Shown: one piece after another, positions 24,031-32,457 of the stretch | How the letters are laid out: each line of letters opens with the position of its first letter | Position numbering within the stretch: the first letter of the stretch is position 1 | Origin: Methanoculleus frigidifontis | GTDB lineage: Archaea; Halobacteriota; Methanomicrobia; Methanomicrobiales; Methanoculleaceae | Assembly: GCF_030464345.1 (NCBI RefSeq) | Contig: NZ_VCYH01000001.1 | Location: forward strand, 310,001-374,000 | Reading direction: 5' to 3' | DNA: 64,000 nt | The notes under the pieces: generated by a model | Seen by the model: the letters and a program-made list of their open reading frames with translations, nothing else | Database searches by the model: none | Told to the model about the DNA's origin: nothing | Made by a program: the position numbers and the translations under genes

Positions 24031-24444
24031 TTCCACCCGCACGCGATCCGTCACGCCCGGCTTACCAGCTTGACCCGGAGCAATGGTAAGAAAAGGGAAC
24101 TCTCAGAGAAGGAGCTCCGGCTCGTGGCCGGCTGGGAGAGGAACAGCGCGATGCCGGAGGTCTACGTCCACCTCTCGGGTGCGGATGTCGAGCGGAAGCT
24201 CCTGGAGAACGCCGGGTTCATCGACGACAGCCCTGACCCCGCAGATGCCGCTCTCGAGCCCCGGCAGTGCCCGCGATGCAAGAACCTGAACGCCCACGAT
24301 GCCCTCTACTGCGCGGCGTGTTCGATGGCTCTGGACGAAAGAGCGGCGATGAAGGTGGATGAGTCGACGGAGGAGGCGAAAAAGAGTGAAGAGTATCTGC
24401 AGATGCTCACGCAGATCAGGAAGGATCTTGGGTTGGTGCGGTAA
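24031..24444 (+). pseudogene. C-terminal remnant of a second integrase
   Basis: From FHPHAIRHARLTSL onward the frame matches the end of the intact integrase at 22466, with the HxxR motif, AGWERNS, PEVYVHLSG and a zinc ribbon CPRCKNL..CAACS. The N-terminal core domain and first catalytic Arg are missing, and upstream sequence (23751-24030) has no related frame. It is the relic of an older integration next to the same tRNA. Confidence 0.85.
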
Positions 24445-24793
24445 CCTAGATTCTCCTTTTTCTCATGCTAGGGTGACCCTTACCAGAAGCATATGGCATA
24501 CGATCATCCTTACGGATTTGGTACCCTTGTTTGGGGAAAGAGAGGGTAATCGGACATAATTTCATGAGATGGTTGCCGCTCTGAATCCAGATTTCTACAC
24601 TCGCTATTCTGCCAAAAATCAGTTCAAGATAGGCAGAAGTTGAGGTTTCCGCTCCTCACTCACGTAGTCACACGACCCAGTTAAGCGCTGAGGGTGAGGC
24701 GAGACCTGAACAGGGGTTGCGAAACCTTTAGGTTGTATACTTTCGTATATACTGGCGTTTACTACAAGTATATATTTGAAGTAGGTGACACGT
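24445..24793. promoter_or_regulatory. Non-coding stretch with promoter of the 24794 operon
   Basis: No gene seen. TATATAT at about 24770-24776 is close to the start (about 20 bases), and a small inverted element GTATAC-TTTC-GTATATAC lies at about 24736. The GAAACCTTTAGGTT block may be an operator. Confidence 0.35.
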
Positions 24794-25405
24794 ATGGATG
24801 GCAAGATCTTCGCGACCTGGTTTATTGAATTGTATCCTGATCTGATGAGCCTACGAGCACACGATGGTAGGAGTCTCCCAAAGAGGCGCCCGGGCTTAAT
24901 CAACCGCACAGAAGTGCGGGGTTTTTTGACTGAAGATCGTTGTGGTCTTGTCATTGCTCCACATAATGACCCTGTCACAGGATATTATGTGACAGATGTT
25001 GGAGGCTTGTTAGGAGTGGCCTCGCTCGATGAAAAGTCGGCAGACGAGGTTTATGAGGGATATGGAGATTACATGGCTCTTCTCTACATTAGCTCCGAGT
25101 CAAGTGACCCTGAAATTGTCGGAGTGTTCCATCCCCGCAGCTGGAAAGAAGAGTATCCGAGCACATCTACAACCCCTGCAAGCTTCAGGTTGCCCGCACC
25201 GCTCTTTGAAGAGTACAAGGAGGTATGCAATTTCTATAATGAATCACAGACTGCTGCAGTTGTCCAAACTATGTGGAACAAGGTAGTCGAACGGCGATTC
25301 GATCATCTTTCATGTGTCCGAGATGTCGTGCTTGGGAACGGCGAAAAACGGGAACTGGATCCCACCGTCCAATATCTACGCACTGATGCAGAAGGTGAAC
25401 GCTGA
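24794..25405 (+). CDS. Unknown protein, first of a two-gene AT-rich operon
   Basis: The 203-residue soluble protein (MDGKIFATWFIELYPDL...) is not recognised. It has GLVIAPHNDPVTGYYVTD, then VYEGYGDYMALLYISSE and VGVFHPRSWKEEY, a beta-rich first half, and a helical end. The ATG at 24794 follows an AGGTGAC site. Its stop overlaps the next start (TGATG). Base composition is lower in GC than the flanks, a sign of transfer. Confidence 0.6.
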   Translation: MDGKIFATWFIELYPDLMSLRAHDGRSLPKRRPGLINRTEVRGFLTEDRCGLVIAPHNDPVTGYYVTDVGGLLGVASLDEKSADEVYEGYGDYMALLYISSESSDPEIVGVFHPRSWKEEYPSTSTTPASFRLPAPLFEEYKEVCNFYNESQTAAVVQTMWNKVVERRFDHLSCVRDVVLGNGEKRELDPTVQYLRTDAEGER

Positions 25406-25842
25406 TGTTTCAGGATCTTAGTGAAAGAGTGGAGACTGAAGTCTCCCTTTGCAATTTAACTCAACATTACATTCGCCTCTATCGTCCAGACGGTACAGCA
25501 CTGGAACTGCCTCCAAGCGGGAAAGTGGCGAGAGTGGCTTTTGCCCCGGAGATCCTCGGGGAGATTGAGGGAGTTCCGGTTCTGCACACAACTTATGGAC
25601 AAGTGCTCAACCTTCCAGCTCCAAAGGAAGGGGTCATGTATATCACATCATGGCCGGTAGCAGAAGTAACTAAAAGAGCGGATGTTGTATCTCCGGACAC
25701 ATCTCCACGATCTGCTGTTCGCGACGAGCAAGGAAGACTCTTAGGAGTGAAAGCCTTGCGATCATATGCCCCTGTGGACAACGCCCAGCCACTGCGCATG
25801 GCCTTATTCCATGAGCCGAAAAGCGCGTGCGTGCAATGCTAG
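25405..25842 (+). CDS. Small phage/plasmid-type protein of unknown function
   Basis: The 145-residue product has LPPSGKVARV near residue 33, then GVPVLHTTYGQVLNLPAPKEGVMYI, then KRADVVSPDT and AVRDEQGRLLGVKAL. I know this order of motifs from small uncharacterised proteins of phages and mobile DNA, without an assigned role. It is coupled to the gene upstream. Confidence 0.6.
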   Translation: MFQDLSERVETEVSLCNLTQHYIRLYRPDGTALELPPSGKVARVAFAPEILGEIEGVPVLHTTYGQVLNLPAPKEGVMYITSWPVAEVTKRADVVSPDTSPRSAVRDEQGRLLGVKALRSYAPVDNAQPLRMALFHEPKSACVQC

Positions 25843-26467
25843 TGCTCTTTGTCACCTTAAATTCACAAATCCCGCTACCCTTCGCAATCTCGCTGATCTT
25901 CGCCTCTTCTCGTCTGTGGTCTTTGGCGTTCCATTTCACGGCACCAGAATCTTCAAAATAAAATGACAAGATCCACTAGTGACTTCAACAAAATATTCAC
26001 ATGTTTTCTCTTCGGTAAGCACGCCCAAGCCATTGTGCTAGATCCTGACTTGTTGGGTGGGCTGCGCCGCAATTACTCACTTTCACTAAACGCTGTTCTT
26101 GCTTATAACTCCCCTCGTCCATCTCTTTTGTATGCGGGGGACCTGCACAGGGCTGAAAGACCAAAACCAGGATGTTCCACTTCTTTCAGTATCATCCATC
26201 ATGATCAACCAGACCGGAACTGGTGATGTCGGGGATCCCCTGAATAGCTGCGGAACTTCGGTGATTTTCCGAAAATTCGCAGTATGAACTGTGAGGTGAA
26301 AACAGAGCACGACCGCATCCTGTGTCCTCGTGTCGGCAGTAAAATCGTCATAGGCATAGGTCATCTTGGATGAAATCCTTCAAGATGCGGTCGATGGTCT
26401 TGGAAATCCTACCTTTGGCTCCACCCCACAACCGTTTAATACACTGAACGATCATTCAATATATTAT
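25843..26467. other. Stretch without a confident gene
   Basis: A 92-codon reverse frame (26086-26364, starting MTYAYDDFTADTR) is open but not recognised. CATCTTG (26362-26368) and CAAGATG (26381-26387) form an inverted repeat just before it and could be an operator. A TTTAATA at about 26433 would serve the MNT gene. Confidence 0.3.
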
Positions 26468-27013
26468 ATGATCGAGGAGTTCAGGAAGTTCGTCGGGTTC
26501 CGGGTCCTCGCCTGGTTTCTCACCCACCCTGCGGGTGAGATCCACGTCAACCAGCTCGCCCGGGAGGCCGGGGTCAGTCCGGGAAGCGTCACGTCGTATG
26601 CCGATACCTTCGAGCGTGACGGGCTGCTCACCGTCACCCACCTCGGCACAGCACGGCTCCTCTCCCTCAACAATGACTCCTTTGTCGCCCGGGAGTTGAA
26701 GCGAGCTTGCATGGTTCTGCTCCTCGCGGAGGCCGGAATCGAGGATGTCGCGCCTGAAAGCATCGCGGTTGCTATCTACGGGAGCACGTCGGCGGGAACC
26801 TTCGATGAGCGGAGCGACATCGATATCCTGGTCATCGGCGATCCGGGCCAGGTCGACCAGAGCCGGGTGCAGATACTGGAGCAGGAGACCGGCCGCGAGG
26901 TGCAGGTGACGGCCGTCCCCTACTACCGGTGGGAGCAGATGAAAGAGACGGGCGATCCGTTCGTCGCCAGCGTTCTGAAAAATCACGTGCTCGTCCGGGG
27001 AGCTCCGTTATGA
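26468..27013 (+). CDS. Winged-helix plus nucleotidyltransferase (MNT) antitoxin
   Basis: The 181-residue protein has an N-terminal winged helix (GEIHVNQLAREAGVSPGSVTSY) and a C-terminal minimal nucleotidyltransferase domain: YGSTSAGTFDERSDIDILVIG holds the GS..D.D catalytic core, with a third acidic strand EVQVTAV. MNT proteins modify their HEPN partner and neutralise it. The start at 26468 is preferred because the winged helix begins there. It overlaps the HEPN gene by four bases (ATGA at 27010). Confidence 0.85.
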   Translation: MIEEFRKFVGFRVLAWFLTHPAGEIHVNQLAREAGVSPGSVTSYADTFERDGLLTVTHLGTARLLSLNNDSFVARELKRACMVLLLAEAGIEDVAPESIAVAIYGSTSAGTFDERSDIDILVIGDPGQVDQSRVQILEQETGREVQVTAVPYYRWEQMKETGDPFVASVLKNHVLVRGAPL

Positions 27014-27429
27014 GGTGGAAGGAGTGCGTCGACAGAGGGCTTATCCGCTCTGCTCCCGGGGCGGAGGAGCGGGTCCCCGGGTCGCTCGATTCTGCGGCAC
27101 GGTTCCTGCGGGCAGCGGAGAAGAACGTGGCCATCGAAGAGTATGAGATGGCTCACCTCGCCGCGTACAACAGTGCATTCCATAGCGTCCGGGCATTTCT
27201 GTATGCCGCAGGCTACGTCGAACGGAGTCATGCCTGCCTTGTTACCGCTGTGCGGCATATTGCAGGCGATGACCCCGACGTTGCGGATCTGCTGAGCGCC
27301 TTCGACAAACTGCGGATTGCGAGACACAACGTCCAGTACAGCGGCTCGCTTGTCTGCGAAGAGGAGGCAGCGTTCTGCATCCGGCTGGCCGGCCGCGCTC
27401 TCGGCCTCGCCCGACGGCGGTTTGGGTAA
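27010..27429 (+). CDS. HEPN-domain toxin, partner of the MNT protein
   Basis: The 139-residue helical protein has the HEPN pattern: a first helix AARFLRAAEKNVAIEEYEMAHLAAYNSAF (split over residues 29-57), FLYAAGY, and the active motif RIARHNVQYSG near residue 102 matching the Arg-x4-6-His RNase site of the family. It is the toxin or RNase half of an MNT/HEPN pair and is translationally coupled to it. Confidence 0.85.
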   Translation: MRWKECVDRGLIRSAPGAEERVPGSLDSAARFLRAAEKNVAIEEYEMAHLAAYNSAFHSVRAFLYAAGYVERSHACLVTAVRHIAGDDPDVADLLSAFDKLRIARHNVQYSGSLVCEEEAAFCIRLAGRALGLARRRFG

Positions 27430-27439
27430 GACCTCGGCC

Positions 27440-27549
27440 GGCCGGCCGGGAGAACCCAGGCGATGAGAACCGATATCGCTCGCTCCGGCCTCTCCGCCCC
27501 GTGCGACCGAGCCGAAGATGCCGATCCGGCTAGCGTGAAACGTGATCAT
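27440..27549 (-). pseudogene. Fragment of another MNT nucleotidyltransferase
   Basis: Reverse-strand translation gives RIGIFGSVARGGEAGASDI, the MntA-type GSxxRG..SD core, right after an ATG at 27549. The frame then breaks where the second Asp strand should follow. It is a decayed relic beside the intact MNT/HEPN pair. Confidence 0.65.
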
Positions 27550-27629
27550 GTGCGTCCGGCACCCTGCAGTTTACATGCCAGCAAAAAGTATATGTTTTGT
27601 AAACCAAGGGTGTGGTAGAGGCGAGAGAG

Positions 27630-28658
27630 ATGAGTGTCGGAGAGCGGATCAAATCCGCCCGGATCGGTGCAGGACTCAGTCAGCGGGCACTGGCCGACCG
27701 CATGGGGATGAGCGCGATGGCGATCGCGAAGTATGAAAAAGGGACGATCGTCCCGAAGTCCGGCGTGCTCATCCGGCTCGCCGAGGCGCTCGGTGTGCAG
27801 GTAGACTACTTCTTCCGCTCCACGTCGGTCGCCCTGTCGCTCCCCCAGTATCGCTGCCGGAAGGAACTCAAGAAGAAGGAGGAGAGCAGGATCCACCGGC
27901 AGGTGCAGGACTGGCTCGAGCGTTACCTCGAGATCGAGCTGATCGTCGGCGAAGAAAAACCGCTCGATCTCCCGCCGCCGGAGCGCTGCCGGGTGGCAAG
28001 CCTCGACGATATCGAAACCGTGGCGCAGATGGTGCGGGAAGAGTGGAATCTTGGGCTCGACCCGATCGAGAACGTCATGGACGTGCTCGAGCAGCACGGG
28101 GTCAAGGTCGGTGTCATCGAGGCGACGGACGCACTCGACGCCCTGACACTCTACTACAACGACACAACCCCCGTCATCGCGGTGAACAACGATATGCCCG
28201 GAGACCGTCAGCGGTTCAACCTCGCCCACGAGCTCGGCCACCTCATGCTCCGGATCGAAGGCGATATCGACGAAGAAAAGGCCGCCAACCGGTTCGCCGG
28301 CGCTTTCCTCGTGCCGAAGGAGATGGCGGTGCGCGAGCTTGGGGAGAAGCGCCGCACCATCACCCCGCAGGAGTTCTACCTCCTCAAGCACAAGTATGGG
28401 ATGAGCATGAGCGCCTGGCTCCACCGGGCGGCGGATCTTGGTATTGTCACGAAACCCACCGCCGATCGTCTCTGGCGGTACTTCAATGCACGGGGATGGC
28501 GCCGGGAAGAACCGTTCGATCAGGTGCAGCCGGAACGGCCGACACATATGGAGATGCTCATCCTCCGGGCGCTCGGTGAAGAGGCGATTGATGAAGCACG
28601 AGCCCGGGAGCTCTTTGGGGGAGAGCTGCCCGCCGGGGCGGCGAGGAGCGCCGGCTAG
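27630..28658 (+). CDS. XRE helix-turn-helix plus ImmA/IrrE metallopeptidase
   Basis: The 342-residue protein has an N-terminal XRE domain (GERIKSARIGAGLSQRALADRMGMS) and a C-terminal ImmA/IrrE zinc peptidase domain with FNLAHELGHLML and a downstream EEKAANRFAGAFLVP. Such proteins are regulators or antitoxins that are cut or inactivated to release a partner. The PIN gene starts six bases after its stop. The ATG at 27630 follows GAGGCGAGAG; an in-frame GTG 18 bases earlier is possible. Confidence 0.88.
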   Translation: MSVGERIKSARIGAGLSQRALADRMGMSAMAIAKYEKGTIVPKSGVLIRLAEALGVQVDYFFRSTSVALSLPQYRCRKELKKKEESRIHRQVQDWLERYLEIELIVGEEKPLDLPPPERCRVASLDDIETVAQMVREEWNLGLDPIENVMDVLEQHGVKVGVIEATDALDALTLYYNDTTPVIAVNNDMPGDRQRFNLAHELGHLMLRIEGDIDEEKAANRFAGAFLVPKEMAVRELGEKRRTITPQEFYLLKHKYGMSMSAWLHRAADLGIVTKPTADRLWRYFNARGWRREEPFDQVQPERPTHMEMLILRALGEEAIDEARARELFGGELPAGAARSAG

Positions 28659-28663
28659 GGGGC

Positions 28664-29167
28664 ATGCGAGTGACAGGGCCCGGCATTGAGCGTTCCATCG
28701 ACGCAAACTACATCTTCGACCTTGAGACTGCAGGCATTCTGCACTATCCTCTCCACCTCGGCTATTCTTTCCGGGTCACCGACCTCATCGCCCACGAGAT
28801 TAAGACCATCCCGCACACCCGCTTGCGGCTATCCGGTGTACAGATCGTCGAACTGGAACCGGAGCAGGTTCTGGCGCTCTACGACCTTCGCCAGCTGCAT
28901 ATCAGGCTCTCGTACATGGATCTCTCGGCATTCGTCCTGGCGCGGGACAGCGGAGCGGTGTTGATCACCGGCGACGGACTTTTGCGTTCCCTGGCAAAAG
29001 CGCATGGTGTCGAATGCCACGGCACGCTCTGGATACTCGATGCGCTCGTCGATGCCGGTATTCTGAATCCACGTGATACAGCAGACGCTCTGAGAACGAT
29101 GCGCAGGAACAACCGGTGGCTGCCGAAACAGGAGTGCGATCGGCGGTTGAAGATCTGGGATCCGTGA
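28664..29167 (+). CDS. PIN-domain protein, likely toxin of the XRE-ImmA pair
   Basis: The 167-residue protein has the PIN acidic residues: Asp in SIDANYIFDL, Glu in LIAHEIKT, Asp in SYMDLSAFVLARD, and Asp in LITGDGLL. PIN proteins are Mg-dependent RNases. The gap of five bases to the regulator gene shows one operon and suggests a toxin held by the ImmA-type regulator. Confidence 0.82.
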   Translation: MRVTGPGIERSIDANYIFDLETAGILHYPLHLGYSFRVTDLIAHEIKTIPHTRLRLSGVQIVELEPEQVLALYDLRQLHIRLSYMDLSAFVLARDSGAVLITGDGLLRSLAKAHGVECHGTLWILDALVDAGILNPRDTADALRTMRRNNRWLPKQECDRRLKIWDP

Positions 29168-29699
29168 ACATCTCACGACCGCGTCGGTGGCATGGCCGCG
29201 ATCCGGCTCTTCATCCGCTCTGCCGGACTGTCCGGCGGGAGCGGATCGCCGTGCCGCAACGGGAAGGGCAGCGAACGGTTGCAGCATTGCAGCTGGTTTG
29301 CAGCAGATTTCAAGCACCTGCTGCAAAGATGGGAATGGCCGAGTCGGGGAGAAGAAGGAAATTGAGCTGTAGAATACAGAGATCATATACGTACATGTAC
29401 AAATGTACAGCAGAATGCAGGAGCACACAGTATGGCGGTGTGTGTATCCGGTGATGCCGGCCGTGCCTGTGATCCGGCGATTGCTGCATCTCAGCCGCTT
29501 CGGGAGCCCGTAGCGCGGCTGATGGTCAAACCGGACGGTTCTCTCTCTCGGAATAGTTGCAGCAGATGCTGCAACTCTGCTGCAACCGTGCTGCACTACT
29601 GTACAGACAGCGGGAAAGAGCTCTCGAAGCGGCATCACATCCGGCCGTATCTGCGGTGCGCTTTTTCGATCGGCAGAATGTGAACCCGGAACGCCACGG
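29168..29699. promoter_or_regulatory. Non-coding stretch rich in GCAGCA palindromes
   Basis: TTTGCAGCAG (29297-29306) and CTGCTGCAAA (29318-29327) are 10-base inverted arms. GTTGCAGCA-GA-TGCTGCAAC (29557-29576) is a second, tighter palindrome of the same core, with further half-sites around both. No gene is convincing between them. Nested GTACATGTAC repeats lie near 29392. The shared core looks like a binding site for one dimeric regulator. Confidence 0.45.
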
Positions 29700-29879
29700 C
29701 TATACCTCCCCGAACCGGTTACGGGTCAGTACCGCTTCGGTATCGCGTTCGAGCTGCTGCTTCTTTGCCCGTTCTACCAGGTCTGCAAGGAATTCGTCGA
29801 ATGTTCTCTCCGGACCTTTGAGTTCCGCGATCTCGTTGTACGTCTCCTGCGATACGGGTATGAACTCCGGAACAGTCAT
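29700..29879 (-). CDS. Small VapB/DUF7557-like antitoxin, orphan
   Basis: The 59-residue product (MTVPEFIPVSQETYNEIAELKG...TFDEFLADLVERAKKQ) has the short strand-helix-helix form of small archaeal antitoxins. The start at 29879 matches this family; upstream codons are unrelated. No toxin gene is adjacent on the same strand, so it is an orphan or acts elsewhere. Confidence 0.65.
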   Translation of the reverse strand: MTVPEFIPVSQETYNEIAELKGPERTFDEFLADLVERAKKQQLERDTEAVLTRNRFGEV

Positions 29880-30191
29880 TGACGTGTGATCTCTGCCTGG
29901 TCGGAGATATGGTTTCTTCTCCCGCCGGAACTTCGGGGAACCTCCTTGAGAAAGAGCGGACTTGCTATCCATGTGCGCATTTGTCGTGATGTGCAGCGTG
30001 TGGCGGTAAAGAGAGGGATCGGCAAGGCTTTTCAAACGAGAGACGCAAACACTCATCATCGGTTCGTTCCGGTTTTGGATGCCGGAGATTCATGGTTTCA
30101 GAGCAGCAGGCGTGAGGAGGGAAGACGAACCATTGATGACGAAGACAATCTCGTTGTGGAGAGGATCGATTGACCTCCCGCATCGCGGACC

Positions 30192-30623
30192 ATGATCCTA
30201 TCTGACGAGCAGATCGGTCGCTTGAGCCCTTTCGCACGCCACGTCATCCATATACAGGAAGAAATTATTTCAAAAAGCAACCTGGAAGAGGATCGGGGTT
30301 CTGCCAGGAATGTTCGTGATCCCGGCGTCTTCGGTTCGATAGATTTCTTCCTTGAGTATGAAGCGCGGTTTGAAACATTCGGTGATGCAGTCTACCGCGC
30401 CGCGTGGATACTCCATGCACTCGCTACCCGGCATCCTTTCCAGAACGGCAACAAACGAACTGCTTTTACCGTTGCCGATACCCTTCTTCGGGTCGAGTGC
30501 GGTTGTAAGATCGGATCGCTGCAGCGGGAGAAGGCCGCCTTCATAATTGCTGTTGCCTCGTATCTGCACGACGTTGCGGATGTGGAATCGTGGATCCGGG
30601 AAAATCTTGAAGAAACAGAATAG
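30192..30623 (+). CDS. Fic/Doc-family protein
   Basis: The 143-residue protein has the Fic motif HPFQNGNKRTAF (near residue 80), with helix DAVYRAAWILHALATR before it. The GNKR form fits AMP-transferring Fic proteins as well as Doc, so either target modification is possible. No inhibitory (S/T)xxxE(G/N) helix is obvious and no antitoxin is encoded upstream in the usual Phd position. It converges on a small antitoxin-like fragment at 30624. Confidence 0.82.
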   Translation: MILSDEQIGRLSPFARHVIHIQEEIISKSNLEEDRGSARNVRDPGVFGSIDFFLEYEARFETFGDAVYRAAWILHALATRHPFQNGNKRTAFTVADTLLRVECGCKIGSLQREKAAFIIAVASYLHDVADVESWIRENLEETE

Positions 30624-30740
30624 TTACTGTTTTGCCATTATTTCGAGAGCAAGCCTGTTCTCCGCTATAGAGTCGGCAATTGCCTTCTTCTCGTCCGGAG
30701 TAAGTTCTTCGCCCAGAAGCGCCCTCTTTCGGTTCTGCAT
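30624..30740 (-). pseudogene. Antitoxin-like C-terminal fragment
   Basis: The frame MQNRKRALLGEELTPDEKKA..NRLALEIMAKQ abuts the Fic stop tail to tail. In the same frame upstream the sequence reads RKRGDALLVPCDKVEKY with a stop before any start, so the front is lost, or 38 residues are all that is made. It resembles the tail of a small antitoxin. Confidence 0.4.
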
Positions 30741-31029
30741 GGATGGGACCGAAGATGGGTATTTTTCGACTTTATCACAGGGAACCAACAGTGCATCTCC
30801 CCTTTTCCTGCTTCGACCTTTATTTTATGCTGTACCAGCGATGAGATGAAGCATACATACAGCGATGTTCTGCACATCAGAAGTATCGTCGGTTGTTGTA
30901 GACTCTTTTGTCGACGTAGAGTACGTAAGCATGCGATATGAAACTATCGTGAGAATACAACGTTTTTGAGATCCATCCGGTGATCGTTTGAAAAAGCGTG
31001 AGATGCGGGCGGATCCCGGCACTGAAATT

Positions 31030-31150
31030 CCGGGGGCAATATCGCCCGGATTGGCGAAAAAGGGCAGAACTGCAGGCTTATAGCGGCGGCATGCGGCAGG
31101 GTAATTCTCGCAGGATGTCTGGTATGGGCGGAGCCGGGATCGATCGAGCG
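31030..31150 (+). repeat. Repeat A, diverged third copy
   Basis: ATTGGCGAAAAAGGGCAG, then GGCAGGGTAATTCTCGCAGG and TGTCTGGTATGGGCGG, match the core of repeat A copies 1 and 2. Here it lies far from the cassette and without the 4143 gene tail. The stretch 30741-31298 holds no gene. Confidence 0.6.
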
Positions 31151-31298
31151 AGATTTTCCCCGGGTCCGAAACGCATCCGGGACGGTGTCACTGCGGGATC
31201 ACGAAACCCGGAGGCACGCCGCCCCGGCCTCTCGCACGGATCCATTTCAGAAGATTAATCCCGCCGCCGACCGTTCTTTTCGTTTGGAAGAGTGCCGT

Positions 31299-32345
31299 AT
31301 GACCGGGGCGGGTATGACCTATCGTCAGGCTGCAGCCTGGCTTGCACTGATTGTAGTCGGGATCTTCTTTCTCTTTGCCATAGCAATGGAATTTCTGGAA
31401 ACGTCGCTCGTTCTGTTCGCCGTTCTCCTGCTCTACCTGACCTACAGCGGGTACCTCCTGCCGGCGATCGATCGCAGGAGAGAGGATCCCCGGATTCTGG
31501 AGGCGCAGCCTGCCGGAACGGAAACCGACAGATCGCGTTCTCTCATGCAGCTCCCTCCAATCCCGCGGGTGCTCGCATTCATCGCGATAACGACCCTCTC
31601 TTTTCTCATCCTGCACCTCGGCGTTCTCCTGGTGCACGAGTTCTCGCACAGTCTCCTCGCCTATCTCCTCGGGGTGAAACAGGATCCCTGGAACATCATC
31701 TACGGAAACTGGATTGGATCGCACTGGGATGAGAACGTCGACTATGCGGCGCTCTTTGCCGCGGGCGAGGGGCCGACCGCGGCGGCAATCGCATTCGCCG
31801 GGCCGTTCGCGAACATAGCGCTCTTCTTCGTGACCGTCGGGCTCATGGCGGCCGGACGCGTAAAGAGCCACCGGTGGGCATACCACTGCGTCTTCTGGAC
31901 GTGCGTCATCACGTTCGTGATGGTCTTCGAGTACGTCTTCACCCGCTCCTTCCTGCAGCACGACGACTTCGGCAACATCAACCACGGTCTGGGGATCTCG
32001 CCGTGGCCGATCTTTCTTGCTGGAACCATCCTCGGGATCTTCGGGCTGTACTACATCCTTGCGTACAAGGCGCCGGAATACTGCGCTATTGTAACCCCCC
32101 ACGACCGCCCGCTGCAGTACGTGGTCGTCTCGGCCGTCTCCTTCGTCATCTTCCTCTACTATATCGGCCTGCGGATCACGGCGTACCCGGCGGTCCCTGA
32201 GTGGTGGTGCGGTACCGTTGGTATCGCGGCACTCTTCGTCGTGCCGTTCATCGCAAGTCCTGCCCGGCGATGGATGCAGACGAGCATGCAGCGATCTGCC
32301 CGGGACGGGCGCTCTCCTCCCCATCCCGGACCCTCCCGGGGGTGA
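31299..32345 (+). CDS. M50-like membrane metalloprotease
   Basis: The 348-residue protein has about eight membrane helices and VLLVHEFSHSLLAYLLG, the HExxH motif inside a helix as in site-2 proteases. A second metal-ligand motif is less clear; NINHGLG after a loop or a late Asp may serve. A cytosolic stretch lies between helices 2 and 3. The ATG at 31299 is chosen since upstream residues are polar and unrelated. It is followed after about 110 bases by a histidine kinase. Confidence 0.7.
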   Translation: MTGAGMTYRQAAAWLALIVVGIFFLFAIAMEFLETSLVLFAVLLLYLTYSGYLLPAIDRRREDPRILEAQPAGTETDRSRSLMQLPPIPRVLAFIAITTLSFLILHLGVLLVHEFSHSLLAYLLGVKQDPWNIIYGNWIGSHWDENVDYAALFAAGEGPTAAAIAFAGPFANIALFFVTVGLMAAGRVKSHRWAYHCVFWTCVITFVMVFEYVFTRSFLQHDDFGNINHGLGISPWPIFLAGTILGIFGLYYILAYKAPEYCAIVTPHDRPLQYVVVSAVSFVIFLYYIGLRITAYPAVPEWWCGTVGIAALFVVPFIASPARRWMQTSMQRSARDGRSPPHPGPSRG

Positions 32346-32457
32346 GAACTCCGACCGTTCCCGCCACCTTTCGTGCACGCCACCGGTGCAAAATCATTCC
32401 GGCGATTATTATAAAATAGTGTCAATACAAAGAACGTACCTAAGGGAGCGTTCTGCC

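Noticed and set aside
26086-26364. Reverse 92-codon frame as a transposase remnant
   Set aside because: I could not match it to any DDE or other transposase motif, so it is left as an unassigned open frame.
29432-29683. 83-codon forward frame in the GCAGCA-repeat region
   Set aside because: It has no ribosome-binding site, and Cys/Ser/Ala-rich residues arise from the palindromic repeats themselves.
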